Assembly (NCBI GenBank): GCA_963807155.1
Contig: CAWEAZ010000036.1
Span: 1-64,000 of the forward strand
DNA: 64,000 nucleotides
Source of the DNA: JACCZX01 sp963807155
GTDB lineage: Bacteria > Pseudomonadota > Gammaproteobacteria > Burkholderiales > Burkholderiaceae_F
Direction of reading: 5' to 3'
Shown here: in pieces, positions 17,870-25,167 of the stretch
Numbering within the stretch: position 1 is the stretch's first letter
Layout: each line of letters begins with the position of its first letter
Notes under the pieces: generated by a model
What the model was told of the DNA's origin: nothing
Seen by the model: only the letters and a program-made list of their open reading frames with translations
Databases searched by the model: none
Position numbers and translations under genes: made by a program

Positions 17870-18652
17870 ATGCACCCGATAGCGGAAGCGTATGTATTGA
17901 CCACGCGCGACGAGCGCGGCGTCGCGACGCTGATGCTGAACCGTCCGCAACAATTCAACGCGTTATCGCAGGAGATGATGGCGGCGCTGCAAACCGAATT
18001 CGAGGCGCTGTCAGACGATGCATCGGTGCGGGTGGTGGTAATCGGCGCACAGGGCAAGGCATTTTGTCCCGGCCATGACCTGAAGCAAATGAAGGCCAAT
18101 CCTTCGCTCGAGTACTACCAGGCACTGTTCGCGCAATGCACGAAACTGATGATGACGATTCAGCGCTTGCACGCGCCGGTGATCGCGCGCGTGCACGGCA
18201 TCGCGACCGCAGCCGGCTGCCAGTTGGTCGCGATGTGCGACCTCGCCGTCGCATCGTCGGACGCGAAGTTTGCGGTGTCCGGCATCAACGTCGGCCTGTT
18301 CTGCTCGACGCCTGGCGTTGCGTTAAGCCGCAACGTCGGACGCAAGCAGGCGTTTGAAATGCTGGTGACCGGCGACTTCATCGACGCCGAAACGGCGCGC
18401 GAGCGTGGACTCGTCAACCGCGTAGTTCCGGCCGATCAACTCGACGCCGAAATCGAGAAGCTGATTACTTCGATCCTTTCCAAACCCGGCTCCGCGCTCG
18501 CAATGGGTAAGGATCTTTTCTATCGTCAGCTGGAAACCGGCATCGAGGCCGCGTACCAGCTTGCCGGCCAGACGATGGCGTGCAACATGATTGATGAGGC
18601 CGCGCAGGAAGGCGTGCAGGCGTTCATGGAGAAACGCAAGCCGAAGTGGTAG
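17870..18652 (+). CDS. Enoyl-CoA hydratase/isomerase family protein
   Basis: This crotonase-fold enzyme of about 260 residues has the CoA-binding LMLNRPQQFNALS, the oxyanion-hole segments GKAFCPGHDL and RVHGIATAAGCQLVAMCDLAVAS, and ISGINVGLFCSTPGVALSRNVGRKQA. It resembles the ECHDC3 branch, where the catalytic glutamates of classical hydratases are often missing, so hydratase activity is not assured. The usual N terminus of close relatives begins MNAP, which is encoded in a different frame from the ATG at 17866 (4 bp upstream). A one-base error within the first 35 bases is therefore possible, and the start is uncertain. It is the third gene of the operon starting at 15278. Confidence 0.85.
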   Translation: MHPIAEAYVLTTRDERGVATLMLNRPQQFNALSQEMMAALQTEFEALSDDASVRVVVIGAQGKAFCPGHDLKQMKANPSLEYYQALFAQCTKLMMTIQRLHAPVIARVHGIATAAGCQLVAMCDLAVASSDAKFAVSGINVGLFCSTPGVALSRNVGRKQAFEMLVTGDFIDAETARERGLVNRVVPADQLDAEIEKLITSILSKPGSALAMGKDLFYRQLETGIEAAYQLAGQTMACNMIDEAAQEGVQAFMEKRKPKW

Positions 18653-18655
18653 GCG

Positions 18656-19684
18656 TCAGCCTGCGCGCAGATACCGCGGCTCGGCGAAGATCGACGACAG
18701 TTCGACGCGCTTGATTTCCGGGTGGTCGGGTACCGCGTACAGCACGGGCGCGATCAGTTCTTCGAACAGTCCGCGCAGGCTGCGCGCGCCCGACTTGTAC
18801 TCGACGGCCAGATCGGCAATCTCCTCGAACGCACGCGGTGCGACGACGAGGTCGACACCCTGAACCTTCAGGATGGCCTGGAACTGCCGGTAGATGCAGT
18901 TGCGCGGTTCGGTCATGATCCGGACCAGCATGTCGCGGGAGAGGTCGCCCAGGCGCGCAACGGTGGTGAGCCGCCCGCTGAATTCCGGAATCAAGCCGAA
19001 TTCGACGAGGTCGGTCGGTTTCACGCGTTCGTTCAGTCGCTCGATCATCCTCCGGTTGTACTCTTCAGAAGTGGAGACGAAGCCGAAGCCCTGATTGTTC
19101 GACATGATCGCGTTCAGTCCGACGAACGCTCCGCCACAGATAAAAAGAACGTGCGTCGTGTCAAGGTACTCGCCGCTCGCTAGGCGCACCGGTGCGCCTT
19201 CCATGATCTTCAGCAGCGCATGTTGGACGCTTTCGCCTGACGGACCCCGATCCGAGGCGGCCGAGGCCGATTTCAGTTTGTCGATCTCGTCGATGAACAC
19301 GATGCCATGCTGGGTTCGCGTTACCTCTCCTTCGGCCTTGTCATGCAGGCGCTCGAGGATGGCCTGGATCTCATCGTTGACATAGCGCGACTGGGCGAGC
19401 GACGTGGCGTCGGCAGTGACGAACGGAACTTTCAGCAGCCGCGCGAGCGATTCGCAGAGCAGCGTCTTGCCGGTGCCGGTCGGACCCACCAGGAGTACGT
19501 TGCTCTTGGTGATTTCCAGTCCGTCGTCCCGAGACAGTGCGAGCTTCCGGTAGTGCGCGTACACGGCGACCGCTAAGGTCTTCTTGGCGTCATCCTGGCC
19601 AATGACGTACTGGTCGAGATGGCGCACGATCTCGCGCGGCGTCACGCGCGGATCAAAGGCATTCGTTTGTCGCTCTTCGCTCAT
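18656..19684 (-). CDS. ClpX-like AAA+ ATPase lacking the zinc domain and key ClpX loops
   Basis: This 342-residue AAA+ protein aligns with the ATPase core of the unfoldase ClpX. Walker A is GPTGTGKT (67-74), Walker B IDEID (131-135), and the C-terminal part carries FGLIPEFSGRL and a sensor-2 SGARSLRG (298-305). Compared with standard ClpX (about 420 residues), it lacks the N-terminal C4 zinc-binding domain. Pore loop 1 is RYVN (100-103) instead of GYVG. The RKH loop is missing. The ClpP-docking IGF loop reads QGF (about 198-200). I infer a paralog that does not work as a normal ClpXP unfoldase. The ATG at 19684 is the best start. It is on the same strand as, and 116 bp downstream of, the arginine-catabolic gene. 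Confidence 0.82.
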   Translation of the reverse strand: MSEERQTNAFDPRVTPREIVRHLDQYVIGQDDAKKTLAVAVYAHYRKLALSRDDGLEITKSNVLLVGPTGTGKTLLCESLARLLKVPFVTADATSLAQSRYVNDEIQAILERLHDKAEGEVTRTQHGIVFIDEIDKLKSASAASDRGPSGESVQHALLKIMEGAPVRLASGEYLDTTHVLFICGGAFVGLNAIMSNNQGFGFVSTSEEYNRRMIERLNERVKPTDLVEFGLIPEFSGRLTTVARLGDLSRDMLVRIMTEPRNCIYRQFQAILKVQGVDLVVAPRAFEEIADLAVEYKSGARSLRGLFEELIAPVLYAVPDHPEIKRVELSSIFAEPRYLRAG

Positions 19685-19800
19685 GGTTTCAGCCGCACGG
19701 CTTGCAACGAAGCAAGCCGAATCACGGCAACGCGCGTTCAGCGAACGCACCCACGCAGATTAGATCAGCAAAATTGTGCGGCCGAAGACGGCCGTTGGCG

Positions 19801-21981
19801 CTAGGCGGCCCTTCGCATTTCCCCAAATGCGGTCGGCTTCTCAGTCTGCGTCGTATTGTCCAGCCGCAAAGTGAGGCAATACGCTGCGCCACCAGAGCGG
19901 TTGAACGAATCCAGCGGGACGATGTTGACGTGATAACCGCGTGCCGTGAGAGCGGCAAGCGTTGGCGCCGACGCATGGCACATCACGACTTCGCGTCCAA
20001 TGCAGACCGAATTCACGCCCAGGTGAAAAGCATCTTCATCGGTCGCCTCGATCAACTTGTCGTCGCCAACGATCTCACGTACCGCGCTCGCTGCGCTGGC
20101 CGAGAAAGCAGCTGGGTACCACAACACGTCGCCACCCGAGAGCACGCAGAAGCACGTATCCAGGTGATAGAAGCGCGGATCGATCAATTCGAGAGCGATC
20201 GCGGGCACGCCGTACAACTGCTCAATCGTGCGGAACACGTCGCGGCTCGAGCGCTGGCCATAGCCAGTCCAGATCAATCGCCGCGTTGCATCCCAGATCG
20301 CATCGCCGGCCCCTTCGAAGTACTGTCCCGCCGGCGGGTCGACTATTTGATCCACGATGCCGCGCGCGCGCAGCGCTTCGAAAAAATTTCGGTTATGCGC
20401 TTCTTCACCCTGCCGCTCCGCGCACAAGAACCGTGCGAGCAACACCTTGCGGTCGAGCACGACCGCGGCGTTGGCGGTGAACACCATGTCGGGCAGTCCC
20501 GCCGCGGACTTCTGCACTTCGATTTCCGCACCTAGACGTTCATAGGTCTTCTTCAGCTGATTCCAGCCGCGCTTTGCATCGCCGGCAAGCTTCTTGGGTG
20601 ACACCGACCACTGCGATGGCTGCATCCAGGGGTTGATCGTGTAGCTCACCTCGAAATGCTCGGGCGCGCTCATCATCAGGTGAGCCGTCGCCGTCGCGAT
20701 CGCAGATACGGGCTTCACACGCTCGCTGTCTTTCGGGACGTGTGAGCCGAACTCCGACAGAACGCTGGCGAACACGTCGATACCCCAATCGAGCGCGTCA
20801 CGGCTGATGGTCAGCGGCGGCGCGAATCGAATGACGGTTTCATGCGTGTCCTTGGTTAGAACGCCGCGCGCGGCCATCCGCTCGGCGACCTTGCGCGCCG
20901 ACACGCTGGGGTCGAGCTCGACACCCACCCACAACCCGCGCCCACGCACGGCACGGATCAGCGGCGAGGATAGGGCGCGCAACCGCTTCAGCAGATGCTC
21001 GCCGAGTTCGCGGCTGCGTTCAACAAGTTGTTCCTCTTCGATGACAGCGAGCGCCTCGCGGCCGACGCGTGCGGCCAGTGGATTGCCGCCGAAGGTCGAG
21101 CCGTGGCTGCCGGGCTCGAGCAGATCCATCACGGAGTTGATCGCGACGAACGCCGATACCGGAAGCAAACCGCCGCCGAGCGCCTTGCCGACGATCACGC
21201 CGTCGGGCCGAATGCCCTCATGCATGTACGCAAACCATTCGCCGGTGCGGCCGAGCCCGGACTGGATCTCGTCGAGAATCAGTAGAACGTTACGCTCGTC
21301 GGCGAGCTCTCGAGCCGCACGCAGGAAGCCGGCGGGCGGCAACACGATGCCCGCTTCACCCTGAATCGGCTCGATCAGGATCGCGCACGTTTCGTCGTCG
21401 ATCGCAGCTCGCAGCGATTCGATGTCGCCGAATTCGAAGTGGCGAAACCCCGGCGCGAACGGACCGAAGTCCGCGCGATACGCCGGTTCGGTCGAGAAGC
21501 CGACGATTGTCGTCGAACGGCCATGAAAGTTGCCGCGCGCAACGACGATGTTCGCGCGATCATCAGCGATTCCTTTGACTCGATAGCCCCAGCGGCGGGC
21601 CGCCTTAATGGCGGTTTCAACCGATTCAGCGCCGCCGTTGGCGGGCAGCGCTTTGGCGGGTTTCGACAGATCTGCGACTTCGACCAGCTTGGCGAGAAAC
21701 GGTCCCAACTCGATCGAGTGATACGCGCGCGAAGTGACGGCGACGCGTCGTGCCTGATCGGTCAGCGCAGCGACCAGACGCGGATGCGCGTGCCCATGGC
21801 TGACGGCAGAGTAGGCAGACATGAAATCCAGATAGCGCTTGCCGTCCGCATCCCACAGCCAACTGCCTTCGCCGCGATCCAGGACAACCGGGATCGGCGC
21901 GTAATTCGGCGCGGCGAAGCTCTTCTCCACGGCGATTGCCAGTTCAGCCTGATTGATCTTCATGTCGACTCGCGCGTTCAT
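19801..21981 (-). CDS. Ornithine aminotransferase in frame with an arginine-dihydrolase-like domain
   Basis: The continuous frame encodes 726 residues. Residues 1-410 are a PLP ornithine aminotransferase (RocD): PANGGAESVETAIK, LLILDEIQSGLGRTG and the Schiff-base Lys K266 in VIVGKALGGG. Residues 435-710 match the guanidino-group-modifying superfamily, most like the ammonia-releasing arginine dihydrolase ArgZ/AgrE: N504 (TAN), E556 (FEGAGD), H606 (FYHLDTCFC) and C702 (GGAAYCLTL). The protein could convert arginine to ornithine and then glutamate semialdehyde. At the linker, an in-frame GTG (20716-20718) overlaps an out-of-frame TGA as GTGA, so two coupled genes merged by a one-base error remain possible. 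An Lrp gene lies upstream on the same strand. Confidence 0.82.
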   Translation of the reverse strand: MNARVDMKINQAELAIAVEKSFAAPNYAPIPVVLDRGEGSWLWDADGKRYLDFMSAYSAVSHGHAHPRLVAALTDQARRVAVTSRAYHSIELGPFLAKLVEVADLSKPAKALPANGGAESVETAIKAARRWGYRVKGIADDRANIVVARGNFHGRSTTIVGFSTEPAYRADFGPFAPGFRHFEFGDIESLRAAIDDETCAILIEPIQGEAGIVLPPAGFLRAARELADERNVLLILDEIQSGLGRTGEWFAYMHEGIRPDGVIVGKALGGGLLPVSAFVAINSVMDLLEPGSHGSTFGGNPLAARVGREALAVIEEEQLVERSRELGEHLLKRLRALSSPLIRAVRGRGLWVGVELDPSVSARKVAERMAARGVLTKDTHETVIRFAPPLTISRDALDWGIDVFASVLSEFGSHVPKDSERVKPVSAIATATAHLMMSAPEHFEVSYTINPWMQPSQWSVSPKKLAGDAKRGWNQLKKTYERLGAEIEVQKSAAGLPDMVFTANAAVVLDRKVLLARFLCAERQGEEAHNRNFFEALRARGIVDQIVDPPAGQYFEGAGDAIWDATRRLIWTGYGQRSSRDVFRTIEQLYGVPAIALELIDPRFYHLDTCFCVLSGGDVLWYPAAFSASAASAVREIVGDDKLIEATDEDAFHLGVNSVCIGREVVMCHASAPTLAALTARGYHVNIVPLDSFNRSGGAAYCLTLRLDNTTQTEKPTAFGEMRRAA

Positions 21982-22068
21982 GTCTGCCTCGCATTCAGTA
22001 ACAACGAATGTAGGGACGACGCACGAAATGCGAGGCCGAAGTAACGAGGCGGAAATGCCGAAACGGAA

Positions 22069-22135
22069 CGCCTTTAGGCGCAGAACCGCAGATTCGGCGG
22101 TGCGCTGCAGCGCGCTTGTTTGAAGCGCCTAAGGC
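22069..22135. promoter_or_regulatory. Pair of short palindromes upstream of the arginine-catabolic gene
   Basis: CGCCT-TT-AGGCG at 22069-22080 and GCCT-A-AGGC at 22127-22135 (overlapping the Lrp stop) share the half-site GCCT/AGGC, with centres about 57 bp apart. They lie in the 147-bp gap ahead of the RocD-type start. They could be operators for the adjacent Lrp regulator or weak hairpins. The evidence is weak. Confidence 0.25.
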
Positions 22136-22602
22136 AGCGGATAGCCCCGAAACGGCTTGATGGTCTGCAACTCGGGTTTCGATGTGATTTTTTCAACGCC
22201 AAGGCTCGGGTCGTCGGTCCAGGCGTTCGTCAGTTCTCGATAGTGGTCGAGATCGCGGCACGCCAGTCGCAGCACATAGTCGCATTGCCCCGACACCAGA
22301 AAGCACTCGACCACTTCATCGGCAGCGCGGGCGCGCTGCTCGAAGCGCGCGTGTGTCGCCTGTTTTTGATCCCGTAGCGTCACTTCAACTACAACAGTCA
22401 GGATGCCGCCCAACTTGCGCGGCTCGACCAGTGCCATATAGCCCGAAATGATTCCGATGCGCTCCAGCCGGCGCACGCGCTCGAGGCAAGCGCGCGGACT
22501 GAGCGAGATGCGAGTCGACAGATCCTGATTCGTAATACGCCCGTCGAGCTGCAGCGTTTCCAGGATCTTGCGATCGATACGGTCGAGGTCGCGGGTGGCC
22601 AT
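22129..22602 (-). CDS. Lrp/AsnC family transcriptional regulator
   Basis: This 157-residue protein has an N-terminal winged helix-turn-helix (DRIDRKILETLQLDGRITNQDLSTRISLSPRACLERVRRLE, residues about 7-48) and a C-terminal RAM domain (VEVTLRDQK...VVECFLVSGQCDYVLRLACRDLDHY) that binds amino acids and drives oligomerisation. Lrp-type regulators next to arginine, lysine or proline catabolic genes usually activate them in response to the substrate. Here it is immediately upstream of, and on the same strand as, the ornithine-aminotransferase gene, which is its most likely target. It is divergent from the UMF1-type transporter across a 109-bp gap. Confidence 0.93.
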   Translation of the reverse strand: MATRDLDRIDRKILETLQLDGRITNQDLSTRISLSPRACLERVRRLERIGIISGYMALVEPRKLGGILTVVVEVTLRDQKQATHARFEQRARAADEVVECFLVSGQCDYVLRLACRDLDHYRELTNAWTDDPSLGVEKITSKPELQTIKPFRGYPLP

Positions 22603-22711
22603 GGCGTCAAGTATACGAAGGCCGTGCGCAGCGACCGCTGAAGCGCAGCAACGAGAGGTGCAGTCACGTCAGCCACGTAGACTCTCATCGTTCAATCTGC
22701 ATTCACGAAAC

Positions 22712-24009
22712 GTGCCGATCTTTGATTCCTCTGCGCTGAACCCCGGTGTGCGACCGCGTGAGGTGTGGTCCTGGGCGGGCTACGACTTTGCCAATTCTGG
22801 TTACACGACGGTCGTCCTGACGGCGGTGTTCAGCGCGTACTTTGTCAGCGTTGTCGCCAATGATGCGACTTGGGCCACGCCGATCTGGACGGTGATTCTT
22901 GCTGTGTCCAATGCTGCGGTGATGCTATCGATGCCGATCATTGGTGCCTACGCGGACGTGCATGCTCGCAAGCAGTGGCTGTTGCGCATATCGACGATCG
23001 GCTGCGTGCTGGCGACCGCGGCACTTGCGCTCGCGGGGCGCGGGGACCTTGAGATCGCCGTGATTGCAGTGATCATTTCCAATTTTTTCTTTCAGGTGGG
23101 CGTCTCGCTGTCGGCGCATTTCTGCCGGAGATTGCCCGCCCTCAGGCGCTGGGCAAAGTCTCGGGCTGGGGTTGGAGCTTTGGCTACCTGGGCGGACTCG
23201 CGACGCTGGCGCTGTGCCTCGGGTACGTGATGTGGGCCACCGCGCGCGGCAGGAGTGCCGAGGAGTACGTGCCGGTCACAATGTTGATCACCGCCGCGGT
23301 ATTTGCATTGGCTGCGTTGCCGGCGCTAACGATCCTGCGCGAACGTGCGCAGCCACAGGCGCAGGGCAGTTTGAACGTGGTGCGCGGATCTATCTCGCGC
23401 CTCGCAGCGACGCTGAAACACGTCGCCCTCTACCGCGACTTCGCGCGCCTGCTCTTGTGCAGTGTTTTCTATCAGGCCGGCGTAGCCGTGGTAATCGCGC
23501 TTGCCGCGATTTATGCGCAGCAGGTGATGAAGTTTTCGTTTCAGCAAACGATCTTGCTGATCCTGTTGGTCAACATCACTGCTGCGATCGGAGCGTTCGC
23601 GTTCGGTTATATACAGGACTGGCTTGGACACAAAGGTGCACTGGCGCTGACGCTGTTGGTCTGGATCGCGATGACGATCGTTGCGTCGCTGGCGACAACG
23701 CCGGCGCTGTTCTGGCTGGCCGCCAATCTGGCGGGACTTGCGATGGGATCAAGCCAGTCGGCTGGACGCGCGATGACCGGAGTGTTCGCGCCAGCGACGC
23801 GGCTCGCCGAGTTCTATGGCCTGTGGACGCTGTCGGTGCAGGTTGCTGCGATCATCGGCCCGCTGACCTTTGGCGCGGTGCTATATCTGACTGACAACAA
23901 CTACCGGCTCGGAATGATGATCACCGGCGGCTTTTTTGTAATCGGGTTGCTGCTGATCGCGTCGATCAACATCGAGCGCGGACGAGCCGCGCGAGAAGCC
24001 GCTGTTTAG
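22712..24009 (+). CDS. UMF1-type MFS transporter, one frameshift
   Basis: The joined product is about 430 residues with roughly 12 membrane segments. The opening WSWAGYDFANSGYTTVVLTAVFSAYFV and the GAYADVHARKQWL loop fit the UMF1/Atg22-like MFS branch, whose substrates are mostly unknown. The frame breaks near 23116. Adding one G turns SAHFCRRLPALRRWAK into SAAFLPEIARPQALGKVSGWGWSFGYLGG, which continues in the second frame to 24009. The start is tentatively GTG 22712, ahead of the first conserved residues. It is convergent with the GlcG-like gene. I regard the break as a consensus deletion. Confidence 0.83.
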
Positions 24010-24018
24010 GATCTTTGT

Positions 24019-24417
24019 TTACAGCGCAGCGACCCCCGCCTTTGCGATCTGCGCATCTTCACTCGATTTGACGCCCGACACGCCGATCGCACCGACGACG
24101 TAACCGTCGACGATGATCGGTACGCCGCCTTCAAGCATGCCGTCCAGCGGCGCTGACAGAAACGCAGCGCGGCCCTGATTGATCATGTCTTCATACAACT
24201 TCGTCTCACGCTTGCCGAGCGCGGCGGCGCGTGCCTTCGCCGGTGCGATCGTCGAGGAGATCGGTGCCACGCCGTCGAGCCGATGCAGCAACACCAGGTG
24301 ACCGCCGTCGTCGCAAATGGCGATCACGACGGCCCATTGATGACTCCGCGCCTCTGCTTCTGCGGCGGCGGCGATGCGTTGTGCGTCTTCGAGCGTGAGC
24401 CAAGGTTTTGTTTTCAT
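24019..24417 (-). CDS. GlcG/HbpS-like (DUF336) protein
   Basis: This 132-residue protein of the GlcG/HbpS family begins LTLEDAQRIAAAAEAEA, then WAVVIAICDDGGHLVLLHRLDGV, and ends with the glycine-rich GGVPIIVDGYVVGAIGVSG strand pair typical of the fold. Family members bind haem or corrinoids or act as accessory proteins in dehydratase and glycolate systems; the role here is unknown. Its ATG directly abuts the stop codon of the upstream ElyC-like gene, so the two are co-transcribed with prpE and the response regulator. No signal peptide is visible, so it is probably cytosolic. Confidence 0.85.
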   Translation of the reverse strand: MKTKPWLTLEDAQRIAAAAEAEARSHQWAVVIAICDDGGHLVLLHRLDGVAPISSTIAPAKARAAALGKRETKLYEDMINQGRAAFLSAPLDGMLEGGVPIIVDGYVVGAIGVSGVKSSEDAQIAKAGVAAL

Positions 24418-25167
24418 CTAGTCGACCAGTGCCAGAACGTGATAGTGGAGTTGCGAAATCCATTCGCGCAGTGCGATGTGCGATTCGCGCAGCGCGGTGG
24501 GACCAGGGATCAGTTGGTAGGGGGCGAACGGCCGTTGCGCGGTGTATCCGGTCGGAGCAGCAATGACCGCCAGGCCGGCCAGTTCGAATGCGCGCTGCGC
24601 GCGCGGCATGTGCACCGCGTCAGTGACAAGCACGACGCGACTGATCTGCTGCGGCTTCAGATCCTGCGCGGCCACCAGCGCTTGTTCGCGCGTCGTCTCG
24701 GCGGCGGCATCGACCCATTTGACGGGTTGACTGAATTCCAGCGCGATCAAGTCACGCATCAGCGTACCTTCGGCGAGCTGCCCACCGGTAGGCTTGCCGC
24801 CGCTGACATAAACGGGTAGCCCTGTTTCGCGCGCAAGCCGCGCACCGTAACGGGCGCGCCTCAATGTGTATTCGTTGACGGTCTCGCCACCCCATTCAGG
24901 CGAACCGAGGTTGCGGCCGCCACCCAGCACGACGATCGCCTGCGCGCGCTTGAGCTGGTCGATCGAGGCGGGGAGCGGTTCCAGCGACCGTACCAGCGAG
25001 TTGGCAACGACGGGTATCGACAGCGCGAGCAACAGCAGCTGCGAGCCGACGATCAGCACGAGTCCGAGCGTACGCCGGCGCTTGAGCATAAGCGCGCCGA
25101 TGATCGTCAGTGCGATCAACGAAGTCGGCGGCAGCAACAAACTCGACAGGGCGTAGTTGAATGTCAC
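24418..25167 (-). CDS. ElyC/YdcF-like DUF218 membrane protein
   Basis: This 249-residue protein has two N-terminal membrane helices (about residues 5-27 and 35-58), then a DUF218 domain beginning AQAIVVLGGGRNLGSPEW, with RARYGARLARETGLPVYVSGGKP, WVDAAAETTREQA and VVLVTDAVHMPRAQRAFE. ElyC/SanA-type proteins influence envelope integrity and lipid-carrier recycling in E. coli, but the chemistry is unclear. Its ATG overlaps the prpE stop in an ATGA arrangement and its stop abuts the GlcG-like start, so it sits inside a tight operon. Confidence 0.87.
   Translation of the reverse strand: MTFNYALSSLLLPPTSLIALTIIGALMLKRRRTLGLVLIVGSQLLLLALSIPVVANSLVRSLEPLPASIDQLKRAQAIVVLGGGRNLGSPEWGGETVNEYTLRRARYGARLARETGLPVYVSGGKPTGGQLAEGTLMRDLIALEFSQPVKWVDAAAETTREQALVAAQDLKPQQISRVVLVTDAVHMPRAQRAFELAGLAVIAAPTGYTAQRPFAPYQLIPGPTALRESHIALREWISQLHYHVLALVD

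Noticed and set aside
20718..21981. The RocD-ArgZ fusion as certainly genuine
   Set aside because: Not accepted as certain: the GTGA junction and the window's error rate leave a merged-gene explanation open, so it is reported as a candidate only.
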